From contig JAEUHM010000042.1 of assembly GCA_016795485.1 (NCBI GenBank), positions 1-50,527 of the forward strand: a DNA stretch of 50,527 nt. Reading direction: 5' to 3'. Below the pieces are notes generated by a model. The model was not told the DNA's origin. It saw only the letters and a list, made by a program, of their open reading frames with translations, and ran no database searches. Positions 24,550-33,718 of this stretch are shown here, piece by piece. The stretch comes from Verrucomicrobiaceae bacterium. Lineage in GTDB: Bacteria; Verrucomicrobiota; Verrucomicrobiia; Verrucomicrobiales; Verrucomicrobiaceae. How positions within the stretch are numbered: position 1 is the first letter of the stretch; each line of letters opens with the position of its first letter. The translations under genes were made by a program, and so were the position numbers.

Positions 24550-25914
24550 ATGAAGTCATTGATCACTGCTCTTTGTTCACTGGCCGCTGGGTTGTGCCTG
24601 GCGGCTGAAAAGCCCAACATCATCTTCATTCTGATCGATGATCTTGGCTGGGCAGATATAAGTCTTCATGGCGGGGCAGTGCCTACCCCCGCCATCGACT
24701 CTCTAGCAACCGAGGGTGTCCATCTCAAGGCGCACTATGTCGCCCCTGTGTGCAGTCCAACGCGCACCGGGCTACTCACAGGCCGATATTGGAGCCGCTT
24801 TGGCGTGACTACTCCACAGAATGATCAGGCGTTGCCGTTTAACACCGTTACTCTGCCCAAGCTGCTCAAAGGTGTGGGTTACGATACCGCGTTGTGCGGC
24901 AAGTGGCATCTTGGTTCTTTGCCTGGGCAGGGTCCGAATCACTTTGGGTTCGATCACAGTTATGGCTCTATGGCTGGAGGCGTGGGGCCGTATGATCACC
25001 AGTATAAAAAGGGGCCGTTCCAAAAGACATGGCATCGAAATGAGGTGTTGTTGGAAGAAAAAGGCCACGTCACGGACCTCATCACTCAGGAAGCTATCGG
25101 CTGGCTGCAAAAGCGGACTGATAAGCCGTTCTTTCTCTATCTTCCTTACACAGCGGTGCATCTTCCTGTCAAAGAAGACAAAGAGTGGCTCGACAAAGTG
25201 CCGCCCAGCATCACTGGCGAGCCGGCTAGGCATTACGCTGCCTGTTTGATTCATCTTGATGCAAGCATCCGCAAGATCATAACCACTATGGATAACAAAG
25301 GTGTGCGTGAAAACACTCTAATTGTGTTTTCCTCGGACAACGGAGGCTCCACAGCAGAGAACAATGGCCAAGCTTACCCAGCCGATGACTATCCCTCAGG
25401 CAAACTCCCCGGAAAGAACACCCCGTGGCGCGATGAAAAAGGTTCTGTCTATGATGGCGGCACCAGAGTCGCTGCCTTTGCGCATTGGAAGGGCAAACTG
25501 AAGCCACGGGAAGTAGACACGCCGCTCAGCATCACCGACTGGACTCCAACGCTCGCATCTCTTGCCGGTGCTGTGTTGGACAGCGATCTCAAGCTGGACG
25601 GCGTCAACATCTGGAATGTGTTAGCCGAGGGCGCTGGTCTGGATGAACGACCGCTTTACAACGTTGCACCCAGCTTCCGGAGTCGTGCGTTACGCCTCGG
25701 TGATTGGAAGCTGGTGGAGCATCGTAAAGACAAAAAGCAGCCGCCACGTTATGAACTCTACAACCTGAAGGCTGATCCTGGTGAGAAGAACGATGTCTCA
25801 AAAACCGAGCAAGAGCAGCTTCTAAAGCTTCAACGTGCAATGGACGCGGTGGATGATCGCGATAACGACTCAGTGGTCCCAAAAGCACCGGGCAGCTCCA
25901 CCAAAGGCGACTGA
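24550..25914 (+). CDS. Exported sulfatase (arylsulfatase type)
   Basis: This 454-residue type I sulfatase has a signal peptide (MKSLITALCSLAAGLCLAA). The metal site opens with NIIFILIDDLGWADI (D30, D31). The formylglycine motif is CSPTRTGLLTGR, with C68 the residue to be converted by a maturation enzyme, none of which is in this window. CGKWHLG and FSSDNGG are the other active-site blocks. It should remove sulfate esters from polysaccharides or glycans in the periplasm. The C-terminal NLKADPGEKNDV pattern is typical of the family. Such genes are abundant in this phylum. Confidence 0.92.
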   Translation: MKSLITALCSLAAGLCLAAEKPNIIFILIDDLGWADISLHGGAVPTPAIDSLATEGVHLKAHYVAPVCSPTRTGLLTGRYWSRFGVTTPQNDQALPFNTVTLPKLLKGVGYDTALCGKWHLGSLPGQGPNHFGFDHSYGSMAGGVGPYDHQYKKGPFQKTWHRNEVLLEEKGHVTDLITQEAIGWLQKRTDKPFFLYLPYTAVHLPVKEDKEWLDKVPPSITGEPARHYAACLIHLDASIRKIITTMDNKGVRENTLIVFSSDNGGSTAENNGQAYPADDYPSGKLPGKNTPWRDEKGSVYDGGTRVAAFAHWKGKLKPREVDTPLSITDWTPTLASLAGAVLDSDLKLDGVNIWNVLAEGAGLDERPLYNVAPSFRSRALRLGDWKLVEHRKDKKQPPRYELYNLKADPGEKNDVSKTEQEQLLKLQRAMDAVDDRDNDSVVPKAPGSSTKGD

Positions 25915-25923
25915 TCACGATTC

Positions 25924-26517
25924 TTAGCGTGTGATCTTCAACTCGCGGAACTCCAGTGTGCCTGCTTTTTCGCCCTCCGGGCCACCTGATTCTCCGCCCA
26001 GGCCAAAGGTCAGCTTCTCTTCTGCAATGCAGGCGTGTTTGGCGGTCACGTAATGTTCATCGACTTGTGCCGAGAGAGTTTCGCCAGAAAAAACCAGCTT
26101 CACATGATGCCACTCGCCAACACTGAGTTTTGCGGGTGCCTTGAAGAGCTCAACGCTCTCGCCCTTCTTCGGGTGGGCCAGCACGCGCAATTGTTCCTTG
26201 CTCATGACGAGGTGAACGATGTGTCCGCGCACTTGGGAGCCATTGAAAATGATGCCGGCGAATGTCGCCTTACCGTTCAGGCGAAAATCGCACTCCAAAG
26301 TAGCGTCTTTGAGTGGCAGCTTTCGCACTTTCACTGGCCCATGGCGTCTGGGGCCTGATTCAAAACCTCGTAACACTCCATCTTGAGCCGTCCAGGTGCC
26401 CAAGCCCCAATACCAGTCTTTGGAAAGCGCTGTGGTGAAGGTTTCCTGGAGTAACACCTCGGGTTCACCAGAAAATGCCGAACAACTCACCAGCAGATAG
26501 AGCACCAGCGCCCTCAT
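25924..26517 (-). CDS. Exported LamG/DUF1080-like protein
   Basis: This 197-residue protein has a signal peptide (MRALVLYLLVSCSAFSGEP) and a single beta-sandwich domain. The pattern (LQETFTTALSKDWYWGLGTW, ATLECDFRL, GEWHHVKLVFSG, LEFRELKI) is that of concanavalin-like DUF1080/LamG domains, which bind or process sugars. It lies 3 bases after the stop of the PurC-like gene, on the same strand, and converges with the sulfatase. Substrate unknown. Confidence 0.7.
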   Translation of the reverse strand: MRALVLYLLVSCSAFSGEPEVLLQETFTTALSKDWYWGLGTWTAQDGVLRGFESGPRRHGPVKVRKLPLKDATLECDFRLNGKATFAGIIFNGSQVRGHIVHLVMSKEQLRVLAHPKKGESVELFKAPAKLSVGEWHHVKLVFSGETLSAQVDEHYVTAKHACIAEEKLTFGLGGESGGPEGEKAGTLEFRELKITR

Positions 26518-26520
26518 GGC

Positions 26521-27810
26521 TCAAAGTGCATTGAACTTTGCGTAAGCATCCAGCTTCCCATGCGACTCATAGAAGGCTATTTCACGCTCGCCGCAATCTC
26601 GCAGCCATTTTGCCACATCATTGTTAACTCCAAGGATGTGCTCGCGGATGGCTAAAGTCTTCTCTGCTTGAAGCGCGAGGAATGTAGCGTCCACTTCCGG
26701 CGTCACGGGCCACTTCCCAGCGTCTTGACCGGCTTTCAATATCTGCGTGAAGGGTCCGCCTTGTTTCGCGGCTTCCTTCTTGGCTTCGTTGACTCCAGCG
26801 AACCACTCGGCGTGCATGATCCTGTAGTAGTCGCGCATGGCTTGCTTGTTGTAGTGCAGAATGAGCTTGTAACCACCGCGCTCGATGGTGCTGGTGGCAC
26901 GGAAGCTGTCTGTGTCCACGGTATCCACGAAAAACGCGTCCACACCATCCACGGCAAACTCCCACTTCATGTCCCAAAGCGTGAGGCCGACTTCGTCAAG
27001 AATGTCGCGCACCACCCAGGCACCCAGCAGTGCCATTTTTATCGTGGTGAGGAACTGAGGAGCACCCAGGCCGCTCATCAACAGCGCTTCCTGGCGGCTC
27101 ACATTACGGTCTTCGGGCTCGTACTTACTGGTGAGATCAAACACGGGCTGTGGAAGCGTTTGCCAGGCGTGCATCGGCTCCTTCAGGCCCAGTTCACGCT
27201 CGTAGGCACGCTTGGAAGAGTCCTGCATGGCCTCATGTTTCTTCAAAACAGATGATCCACCCGTGATGCCGAAACGCACAATGTACTCCAGCGGCACCAC
27301 GTAGGTGCTGGCCTGATAAAACTGCTCGTAGTCAAACACATGACCACCCATGAAGGGGCGCTGGGGAGGCTTCATCACAGGGAAACGGCGCACGATGTTC
27401 CATGAACTCGGGTTCTTGGGCATCCCTGTGCGCACGACTTCACCCGTGACGGCATCCACCATGCCCGCGTGATGCGTGGAGGCTCCTTCAGCGACCATTT
27501 TCTCCAACGGGCCGTCCAAAATGTCCTTCTTCCACACCGGATCGATGGAAGCATCTCCTTCAATACGTGCCTTCACTCGCTGCCATTGTTCCGCCTGACC
27601 CAGCCGAGTGTAGAGCGCGTGGCGGAACACCGCACGGTTCACGTCATTGTCCTTGATGACAAAAATGGAACCCACATCAAAAACTGAACCCGCCTCAGTC
27701 GTGCGGGCAGCGATGTAGTCAGCATGTCCAGGTACGGCATAAAGATACTGAACCGAACCACGATAAACCGGCTCGCCAAGGGACTTCAAATCAAGGTGCT
27801 CAGGGGGCAT
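26521..27810 (-). CDS. PurC-like (SAICAR synthetase family) enzyme, long and divergent
   Basis: This is a 429-residue protein; the start is taken at the second ATG (MPPEHLDLKSLGEP), with an alternative six codons upstream at 27828. It shows the order of SAICAR synthase blocks. These are a GSVQYLYAVPGH opening, a PLEYIVRFGITGGS segment like the PurC PLExxVRxxxxGS motif, GLTLWDMKWEF like the LxDxKxEFG motif, and YNKQAMRDY like YDKQFVRDY. It is far longer than usual PurC, and the DxxTPDS block reads VDTDSFRATST. It may catalyse the purine step or a related ATP-dependent ligation. Its neighbour downstream is an exported sugar-type protein. Confidence 0.6.
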   Translation of the reverse strand: MPPEHLDLKSLGEPVYRGSVQYLYAVPGHADYIAARTTEAGSVFDVGSIFVIKDNDVNRAVFRHALYTRLGQAEQWQRVKARIEGDASIDPVWKKDILDGPLEKMVAEGASTHHAGMVDAVTGEVVRTGMPKNPSSWNIVRRFPVMKPPQRPFMGGHVFDYEQFYQASTYVVPLEYIVRFGITGGSSVLKKHEAMQDSSKRAYERELGLKEPMHAWQTLPQPVFDLTSKYEPEDRNVSRQEALLMSGLGAPQFLTTIKMALLGAWVVRDILDEVGLTLWDMKWEFAVDGVDAFFVDTVDTDSFRATSTIERGGYKLILHYNKQAMRDYYRIMHAEWFAGVNEAKKEAAKQGGPFTQILKAGQDAGKWPVTPEVDATFLALQAEKTLAIREHILGVNNDVAKWLRDCGEREIAFYESHGKLDAYAKFNAL

Positions 27811-27902
27811 AGTGTCACGTTGAAACAACGGATTGTCGTGAGGTCAATGGGTAATCCTGGGTTGACCCCCTGCGGCCCTGAGTCTAAGGGGAACGTTCTA
27901 TT

Positions 27903-29222
27903 ATGCCCGCTTCCGACCGCCAGCACACGCTCGCCAAGCCGTCATCCATGACCGGCACGTCCCTTCATACCGGGGCGGCCGTCACCATTACGCTACAGCC
28001 TGCCCCGGAGAACTTTGGTATCAAGTTCCGGCGTGTGGACCTGGAGGACAAGCCTTTCATCCCGGCCTTAGCGGAGAATGTGCAAAAGGTAGAGCGCGCT
28101 ACCACTCTGGCAGAGGGCAGTGTCAAAGTGCAGACCGTGGAGCATGTGCTTAGTGCTCTGACAGGCATGGGAGTGGACAACGCTATCGTCGAGATGACCG
28201 CGAACGAGCCTCCGATCGCAGACGGCAGCTCTCTTCCGTTTGTGGAGTTGATCAAGGCCGCGGGGCTTCAAGAACAGGCGGCCGCTCGAAAGATTTTCGA
28301 GATCCGCGAACCCATTTTTCAAGAAACCCGAGACGGCACCATCATCCACATTGTTCCGGACAAAAAGTTCCGCGTTTCCTGCACCAACGTGGGCCCGGAT
28401 GGCCGCAATACCCAGTTTTTCAGCACTGAGATCACGCCAGAGCTTTACGAAAAGGAGATCGCGCCTGCGCGGACCTTTGTTTATTACGAGGACGTGGCAC
28501 CTCTCGCGGAGAAAGGCTTGATCAAGGGCGGAACTCTGGAGGCAGCAGTGGTGATCCGCGGTGAAACGCTGCTTTCCAAGCACCCGCTGCGTTTCAATGA
28601 GGAGTTCGCACGGCACAAGATCCTCGACATCGTGGGCGACCTTGCCCTAGCGGGACGCCGCATTCTCGGCCACGTGATTGCGGTTCGCCCCGGGCATGGA
28701 CCCAACACGGAAGCGGCACGCGCGATTGCCAAGCAGTATGAGACCATGCGGTCCATGGTTCCAGAGACGTTGAATCTCCCAACGGGTGATGCGGTCCTGA
28801 ATATCAATGAGGTAATGAAGATTCTTCCTCATCGTTATCCTTTCCTCATGGTAGATCGGATTGTGGGATTTGAAGGCGACAACAAGTGCACTGGCCTCAA
28901 GACTGTCACCATCAACGAGCCCTATTTCCAGGGGCACTTCCCAGGCCACCCCATCATGCCCGGTGTGCTTCAATTGGAAGCCATGGCGCAGGTGGCGAGC
29001 GTGCTGATGCTTCGGCAGCCTGGCAATGCAGGCAAGATCGGCTACTTCATGTCCGCCAATAACGTGAAGTGGCGTAAACCGGTACTTCCTGGTGACAACC
29101 TCTTCATCGAAGCGGAGATCACGAAGATGAAGCGCAACATCGGCCAAGCGAATGGGCGCTGTGTGGTCAAAGGGCAGGTCGTTTCCGAGGCAGAACTGAT
29201 GTTTAACCTGATTGATCGATGA
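27903..29222 (+). CDS. lpxC: LpxC-FabZ fusion
   Basis: This is a bifunctional 439-residue protein. The N-terminal part (about 1-285) is LpxC, the zinc deacetylase of UDP-3-O-acyl-GlcNAc, with H81 in VEHVLSALTG and RHKILDIVGD (H238, D242) as zinc ligands. The C-terminal part (about 295-439) is FabZ, the hydroxyacyl-ACP dehydratase, with LPHRYPFLMVDR and GHFPGHPIMPG (H345) then LEAMAQ. The fusion is well known in Bacteroidetes, Verrucomicrobia and relatives. It links lipid A synthesis to fatty acid elongation. The stop overlaps the lpxA start (ATGA, 29219-29222). Confidence 0.95.
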   Translation: MPASDRQHTLAKPSSMTGTSLHTGAAVTITLQPAPENFGIKFRRVDLEDKPFIPALAENVQKVERATTLAEGSVKVQTVEHVLSALTGMGVDNAIVEMTANEPPIADGSSLPFVELIKAAGLQEQAAARKIFEIREPIFQETRDGTIIHIVPDKKFRVSCTNVGPDGRNTQFFSTEITPELYEKEIAPARTFVYYEDVAPLAEKGLIKGGTLEAAVVIRGETLLSKHPLRFNEEFARHKILDIVGDLALAGRRILGHVIAVRPGHGPNTEAARAIAKQYETMRSMVPETLNLPTGDAVLNINEVMKILPHRYPFLMVDRIVGFEGDNKCTGLKTVTINEPYFQGHFPGHPIMPGVLQLEAMAQVASVLMLRQPGNAGKIGYFMSANNVKWRKPVLPGDNLFIEAEITKMKRNIGQANGRCVVKGQVVSEAELMFNLIDR

Positions 29223-30004
29223 TTCATCCCACGGCGATCATTGATCCATCTGCCAAGTTGGGCACCGACATTACGGTTGGCCCTTACTGCATCATCGGCC
29301 CTAACGTTGAGTTGGGCGATGGTTGCTGGCTACAGCATCACGTGACCATCATGGGCCCCAGCAAGATCGGTCCAAGGAACAAGTTCTGGGCTTACGGCTC
29401 TATCGGTCAGCAAACCCAAGATCTGAAGTATGCTGGCGAGCCAACATGGCTGGAAATTGGGTCCGACAACGAGTTTCGCGAGTTCTGCACCGTGCATCGC
29501 GCTACTTCGGCAGGCCACAAAACCGTGATTGGTTCCCACAACCACTTTTTGAGCTACGTCCACATCGCCCACGACTGTATTGTTGGCGATCACGTCATTT
29601 TCTCCAACAATGGAACGCTCGCTGGCCATGTCGTGGTAGAGGATCATGTCATTCTCGGCGGCTTGAGCGCGGTGCACCAGTTCTGCCGCATTGGGAAGCA
29701 TGCATTCATCGGCGGATGCGCCAAGATCACTCAGGACGTGCTGCCGTATACGGTGGCGGATGGCAATCCTGGCCGCGCGCGAGGTCTCAACCTAGTGGGC
29801 CTCCGCCGGGCTGGATACGACGATACCGCCATCAAGGCGATCAACTCAGCGTATCGCACGCTGTATCGCAAAGGTCTCAATACTTCCCAAGCCATCGAAG
29901 TCCTTCATTCCAAAGCCATGACCGACGAAGTGGCCTCGCTTGCGGAGTTTGTAGAAGGTAGCCAACGAGGCATCGTATCCGCAGGGAAAGCGGGTGGAGA
30001 TTGA
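29219..30004 (+). CDS. lpxA: UDP-GlcNAc acyltransferase LpxA
   Basis: This 261-residue left-handed beta-helix acyltransferase performs the first step of lipid A synthesis, O-acylation of UDP-GlcNAc from acyl-ACP. Hexapeptide repeats run from about 2 to 190. The catalytic His is H118 in SYVHIAHDC, and the ARGLNLVGLRRAGYD C-terminal block is typical. It is coupled to lpxC-fabZ by an ATGA overlap. It converges on bioF with a 7-base gap. Confidence 0.95.
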   Translation: MIHPTAIIDPSAKLGTDITVGPYCIIGPNVELGDGCWLQHHVTIMGPSKIGPRNKFWAYGSIGQQTQDLKYAGEPTWLEIGSDNEFREFCTVHRATSAGHKTVIGSHNHFLSYVHIAHDCIVGDHVIFSNNGTLAGHVVVEDHVILGGLSAVHQFCRIGKHAFIGGCAKITQDVLPYTVADGNPGRARGLNLVGLRRAGYDDTAIKAINSAYRTLYRKGLNTSQAIEVLHSKAMTDEVASLAEFVEGSQRGIVSAGKAGGD

Positions 30005-30011
30005 TCAGCTG

Positions 30012-31139
30012 TTAGCTGGCTTTCATAGAGATGCTCAGTGCATCGGTCACGTGCTGGATCTCTTCTGATGAGTGAATGGCACTCACGGAAAGCCTTAGCC
30101 TTGCAGTGCCGCGGGGGACTGTTGGGTAGCGGATTGCGGGGGCGATGATGTTGTGTTGAGCGCGGAGTTGCTCAGCTAGTTCCAGCGCTGCGTTCTCCGC
30201 TCCAACAATGTAAGGAATGATGGCGCTGCGATCTTTTGGCACGTTTTGCAGCCCATGGCGGAGTTGCTGGACGTTCTGGTGGAGTTGCTGGCGCAATGAA
30301 TCTCCTTGTCGGCCGCTAACATGCGCCAACGCCCCGGCAGCTGCTTCGGCAAGGGCAGGTGGCGGTGCTGTGGTATAAATGAAACTGCGAGCGCGATTGA
30401 TCAGCACATCAATCAGAGCGCGACTGCCTGCGATGTAACCTCCCGAGAGGCCTAGCGCCTTGCTTAGAGTGCCAAGATGAATCTCCACCTGATCTGCAAG
30501 GCCTAGGTCAGCTGCTAAGCCTCTGCCACCGGGCCCGATGACTCCGATGGCGTGCGCTTCATCCAGCAGCAACCAGGCCCCATGCTTGTCTTTCAGTTCA
30601 ACGATCTCTCGCAACGGGCATTCATCGCCGTCCATGCTGAAGATCGATTCGGTTACGATCAACGTTCTTCGTGCTGTGGCGGCGGTCGATTGCAACAAGC
30701 GCTCGAGTTTACCCAAATGATTGTGCGGGAACACACGGATGGTGGCACCACTGAGTTTTGCGGCATCAATGAGAGACGCGTGAGCAAACTTATCCAGCAG
30801 CACCACGTCGTCTGAACCCACCACGCTCGTAATGACACCAACTGACGCTGCATATCCGCTGCTAAACGTTAGCGCGGCCTGCTTCTGTTTGAATGCTGCA
30901 ATCTGCTCTTCCAGACGCTGATGTGGGCCTTTGGTGCCGACTACGAGCCTGGAAGCACCAGAACCAGCACCTTGTCGTGCCACGGACTCAAGCAGCGTTT
31001 GTTTCAAGAAGTCCGACTGTGCCAGACCGAGGTAATCATTGGACGCAAAGTTGAGCGCCTGAGTTTCTGACACACGCAGGCGTCTGCGGAGATGTCGCTG
31101 CTCCAGCTCGGCGAGCTCCGCCTCTAGATCCCAGCTCAT
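30012..31139 (-). CDS. bioF: 8-amino-7-oxononanoate synthase-type PLP enzyme
   Basis: This is a 375-residue alpha-oxoamine synthase from the ATG at 31139. That ATG overlaps the upstream TPR gene stop; the longer frame to 31337 lies wholly inside that gene. SNDYLGLA, GAGSGASRLVVG, HASLIDAAKLSGA, LLDEAHAIGV and the PLP lysine K227 in GTLSKALGLSGGY identify the BioF/KBL family. BioF condenses pimeloyl thioester and alanine in biotin synthesis. No bioA, B or D genes are nearby, so a KBL-like activity cannot be excluded, although the sequence resembles BioF most. Confidence 0.85.
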   Translation of the reverse strand: MSWDLEAELAELEQRHLRRRLRVSETQALNFASNDYLGLAQSDFLKQTLLESVARQGAGSGASRLVVGTKGPHQRLEEQIAAFKQKQAALTFSSGYAASVGVITSVVGSDDVVLLDKFAHASLIDAAKLSGATIRVFPHNHLGKLERLLQSTAATARRTLIVTESIFSMDGDECPLREIVELKDKHGAWLLLDEAHAIGVIGPGGRGLAADLGLADQVEIHLGTLSKALGLSGGYIAGSRALIDVLINRARSFIYTTAPPPALAEAAAGALAHVSGRQGDSLRQQLHQNVQQLRHGLQNVPKDRSAIIPYIVGAENAALELAEQLRAQHNIIAPAIRYPTVPRGTARLRLSVSAIHSSEEIQHVTDALSISMKAS

Positions 31140-31834
31140 TTCGGGTCTAGACGACGTTCCAGCACCTCGTCCTTGGCCACACCGAGAGAGAGGGCTTTTT
31201 CGTAGTGCTTCTTGGCCAAAACCCGTGCCGGTGGCTTTTGATCGAGATAGAGAGTGGCGAGGTTGAAGTGAGCCAGCCCGTAGTTGGGGTCCAACTCGAT
31301 AGCGCGTTGCAGCTCTGCCATGGCTGTAGCGGACCAACCGAGCCCGTTCGCTTCAATCGCGAGGTAATTGTGAGCACTGGGATTCAAAGGCTCTTCGTGG
31401 ATGGCGCGTGCGAACGAAGAGATGGCTTTGTAGCGATCGCCCCTTTGCGAATACAAGAGGCCAAGAGCGATCCACGATTGCACGAGCTGCTCATTGAACC
31501 GCACTGAGGCTTCGAAACATGAAATCGCCGCCGGAAGATTGCCGTCTTGTTGTTCCACCGCGCCGAGGTTGGCCCAAGCGAGTGCGTTCTCGGGGGAGAA
31601 CTGTAGCATTTCCCTGTAGGCCGCGCGGGCAGCGGCGAAATCACGCTTGGAGAACAAGCGTGCCGCCTTCTCTGCCAGCAAGTTGGTCGAGTTTGGCAGC
31701 GAGCCGGTCTTCAACGGATCACTTTCAGCAGGCTCGGTCTTTTTGCCGGTCAAACCGATGGCTTTGGGCACGGATTTGTCCTCGGCGCTTAGGGGCGCTG
31801 CTGCAATCAAGCTGAGGGCAAGGATTCGTCTCAT
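31136..31834 (-). CDS. Exported TPR-repeat protein
   Basis: This is a 232-residue protein from an ATG giving a clear signal peptide (MRRILALSLIAAAPLSAEDK); an earlier ATG at 31873 is possible. From about residue 50 it is tetratricopeptide repeats (ENALAWANLGAVEQQDGN, VQSWIALGLLYSQRGD, NYGLAHFNLATLYLDQ). It likely scaffolds protein interactions in the periplasm. The stop overlaps the bioF start, and it begins 42 bases after an SGNH hydrolase, so the three appear to form an operon. Confidence 0.82.
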   Translation of the reverse strand: MRRILALSLIAAAPLSAEDKSVPKAIGLTGKKTEPAESDPLKTGSLPNSTNLLAEKAARLFSKRDFAAARAAYREMLQFSPENALAWANLGAVEQQDGNLPAAISCFEASVRFNEQLVQSWIALGLLYSQRGDRYKAISSFARAIHEEPLNPSAHNYLAIEANGLGWSATAMAELQRAIELDPNYGLAHFNLATLYLDQKPPARVLAKKHYEKALSLGVAKDEVLERRLDPK

Positions 31835-31876
31835 GCCGACTACCATGCACGGCAATGCGTGGCTGAAAAGCACGCT

Positions 31877-32584
31877 TCAGCCCTCTTTGCCTGCGAGCTT
31901 AAGGACGACTGGGCGCACGGCCTTTGCCAAGCGCTCATAGCCCTTCTCGTTGAAGTGCAGCATGTCGTCGACAAACAGGTCGCGCCGCGGGCGACCATTT
32001 TTGCCAATCGTCGTCTCCCGGGTTTCAACGTAGTGGACGTTCGGAGCCGACTTGGCGTACTCGGCGATCATGTCGTTGAGCTTGTTGCCTTCGGCGATTT
32101 GCGCCTCCCGCTTCACCGTGGGGCTCAGTCCGATGTAAACGATGGGCACTTCCGGGAGTTTGGTGCGCATTTTGGCGACGAATGCCTTAAAGTCTGCAAA
32201 CACGTCTGTTGCTGGCCAGCCAGCATTGATGTCGTTGCCGCCGGCCCGCAGCACGATCATGCTTGGCTCATAAGGGAAGATCATCCTGTCCGCATAGTGG
32301 GTAGAGTCTTTGATCTGATTGCCGCCAAAGCCCCGGTTGAGCACTTTCAACTCTGGAAAGTCTTCTGCCAGCGTCTTCCATCGCACGATGGTAGACGATC
32401 CGACGAACAACACCGCACCCTTTGGGGGTGGGGATTCTTTGTCTTTCTTTTCAAAGTCAGAAACGGCTTTCTCCCACTTGGAGTAATCATGTTTCGTTGG
32501 TTTTGGAGGCGGCCATTTCACCTCTGCTAACAGGTTGGTGATGGACAGGCAAAGATAGATGGCGCAGAGAGCTTTGGAGATCAT
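31877..32584 (-). CDS. Exported SGNH/GDSL hydrolase
   Basis: This is a 235-residue esterase-type hydrolase with a signal peptide (MISKALCAIYLCLSITNLLA). The SGNH blocks are FVGSSTI (nucleophile S64), GFGGN (G88, N89), GGNDI (N117) and DMLH (D207, H210), all intact. Such enzymes deacetylate or de-esterify carbohydrates or lipids. It is first in a minus-strand set with the TPR protein and bioF. Specificity not inferable. Confidence 0.88.
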   Translation of the reverse strand: MISKALCAIYLCLSITNLLAEVKWPPPKPTKHDYSKWEKAVSDFEKKDKESPPPKGAVLFVGSSTIVRWKTLAEDFPELKVLNRGFGGNQIKDSTHYADRMIFPYEPSMIVLRAGGNDINAGWPATDVFADFKAFVAKMRTKLPEVPIVYIGLSPTVKREAQIAEGNKLNDMIAEYAKSAPNVHYVETRETTIGKNGRPRRDLFVDDMLHFNEKGYERLAKAVRPVVLKLAGKEG

Positions 32585-32638
32585 CGAGCAGACTCAACGG
32601 CGCGGCGGTGTCATTCGTATCACTCACTGATCGTGTAA

Positions 32639-32668
32639 TTGACTGATCTGAAGCAAGGCTGATAACAT
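32639..32668 (+). promoter_or_regulatory. Possible sigma70-type promoter
   Basis: TTGACT (32639-32644) and TAACAT (32663-32668) are separated by 18 bases and lie 7 bases before the ATG at 32676. If used, the mRNA would be nearly leaderless. Support is consensus similarity only. Confidence 0.3.
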
Positions 32669-32675
32669 CGCGCCC

Positions 32676-33650
32676 ATGAAAGCTGCTTTCGCCCTTGTTT
32701 CCCTGGCCGCACTCACGTTTGCTGGGATTGCTGTCGGACTTTTCGCCTCCAGGCCACCAGACTACTCCAACCGGGTGGCAGAACTGGAGCTCAAGCTCAA
32801 AGAAGCAGATGCCGAAATCGCCAAACTCAAAGCCGATGCGCTCAAACCGAAGCCCCCTGCTGTACCTGCTGCGAGAAGTGCCCCTGCCCAGACAGGACCG
32901 GGGATAACTGAAAGCCAGGCCAAGGACGCTGGCGGCTCAGGGCGAAACTCCGTGTCGTCTATCACGCAGATGATGAAAGATCCCGCCATGCGAGATATGG
33001 TCAAGGCTCAGCAGGGAATGCAGATCGAGATGCAGTATGCGCGGCTGTTCACGAACCTAGGCCTGGACGATACCGAGAAGGCGCACTTCAAAAAGCTCAT
33101 CACTGATCGCGCGTCTGCAAAGATGGATATGGGATTCAAACTCATGGACAACGGCTTGAGCAAAGAGCAGCGAAAAGCCATCACGGATGAGTTTGATCGG
33201 CAAAAACAGACCAGTGACGAAGCGATCCGCACGTTTCTCAACGACGAGAACGACTATAAAACCTTTCAGCACTGGGAAGAGACTGAGCCAGAACGGATGC
33301 AGATGACAATGATGGGCCGGGCTGCCTTCGAGAACGCAGGGGTGCCACTTTCTCCCGATCAGGAGGAGCAACTCGTGAGCCTCATGGCGACCGTGAGGAA
33401 GAAGCCGAGCGCTGTGCCAGACATGACTAACCCGAAGAATATCAGCCCCGAGGCGATAGCCAGTGATGAGATGCTGGGCAAAATAACGGCCAAAGCCGCG
33501 ACTGATGCTAGCGAGATCAAAAAAGGTGCCGCTGCCTTTCTCAGCCCCGAGCAGATGACTGCATTAACGAAATACCAGGACCAGATGAAGGCCATGACAG
33601 AGATGGGCCTCAAAATGTCTCGTTCGATGCTGGGGAAAGACAAGAAGTAG
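32676..33650 (+). CDS. Membrane-anchored or exported coiled-coil protein, unknown
   Basis: This is a 324-residue protein with an N-terminal hydrophobic segment (about 4-24, FALVSLAALTFAGIAVGLFA) and a short coiled coil (VAELELKLKEADAEIAKLKAD). A proline/alanine-rich linker and a methionine-rich helical remainder follow. No family recognised; it is somewhat reminiscent of Spy/LTXXQ-like helical periplasmic proteins (ALTKYQDQMKAM, LSPDQEEQL), but this is weak. It is divergent from the SGNH hydrolase gene. Confidence 0.6.
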   Translation: MKAAFALVSLAALTFAGIAVGLFASRPPDYSNRVAELELKLKEADAEIAKLKADALKPKPPAVPAARSAPAQTGPGITESQAKDAGGSGRNSVSSITQMMKDPAMRDMVKAQQGMQIEMQYARLFTNLGLDDTEKAHFKKLITDRASAKMDMGFKLMDNGLSKEQRKAITDEFDRQKQTSDEAIRTFLNDENDYKTFQHWEETEPERMQMTMMGRAAFENAGVPLSPDQEEQLVSLMATVRKKPSAVPDMTNPKNISPEAIASDEMLGKITAKAATDASEIKKGAAAFLSPEQMTALTKYQDQMKAMTEMGLKMSRSMLGKDKK

Positions 33651-33674
33651 GCTCTTTGAGTTGTGACTGATCAC

Positions 33675-33707
33675 GCGCTGAGGTTGCACAACCCGTTCAC
33701 TCAGCGC
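33675..33707 (+). terminator. Nested stem-loop between two genes
   Basis: GCGCTGAG (33675-33682) pairs perfectly with CTCAGCGC (33700-33707). Inside, GGTTG and CAACC (33682-33693) form a second small hairpin around CA. It lies 24 bases after the previous stop and just before the AGGAG and ATG of the mutarotase. It may terminate the upstream transcript or structure the leader of the next; no T-run follows. Confidence 0.45.
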
Positions 33708-33718
33708 AACATAGGAGC

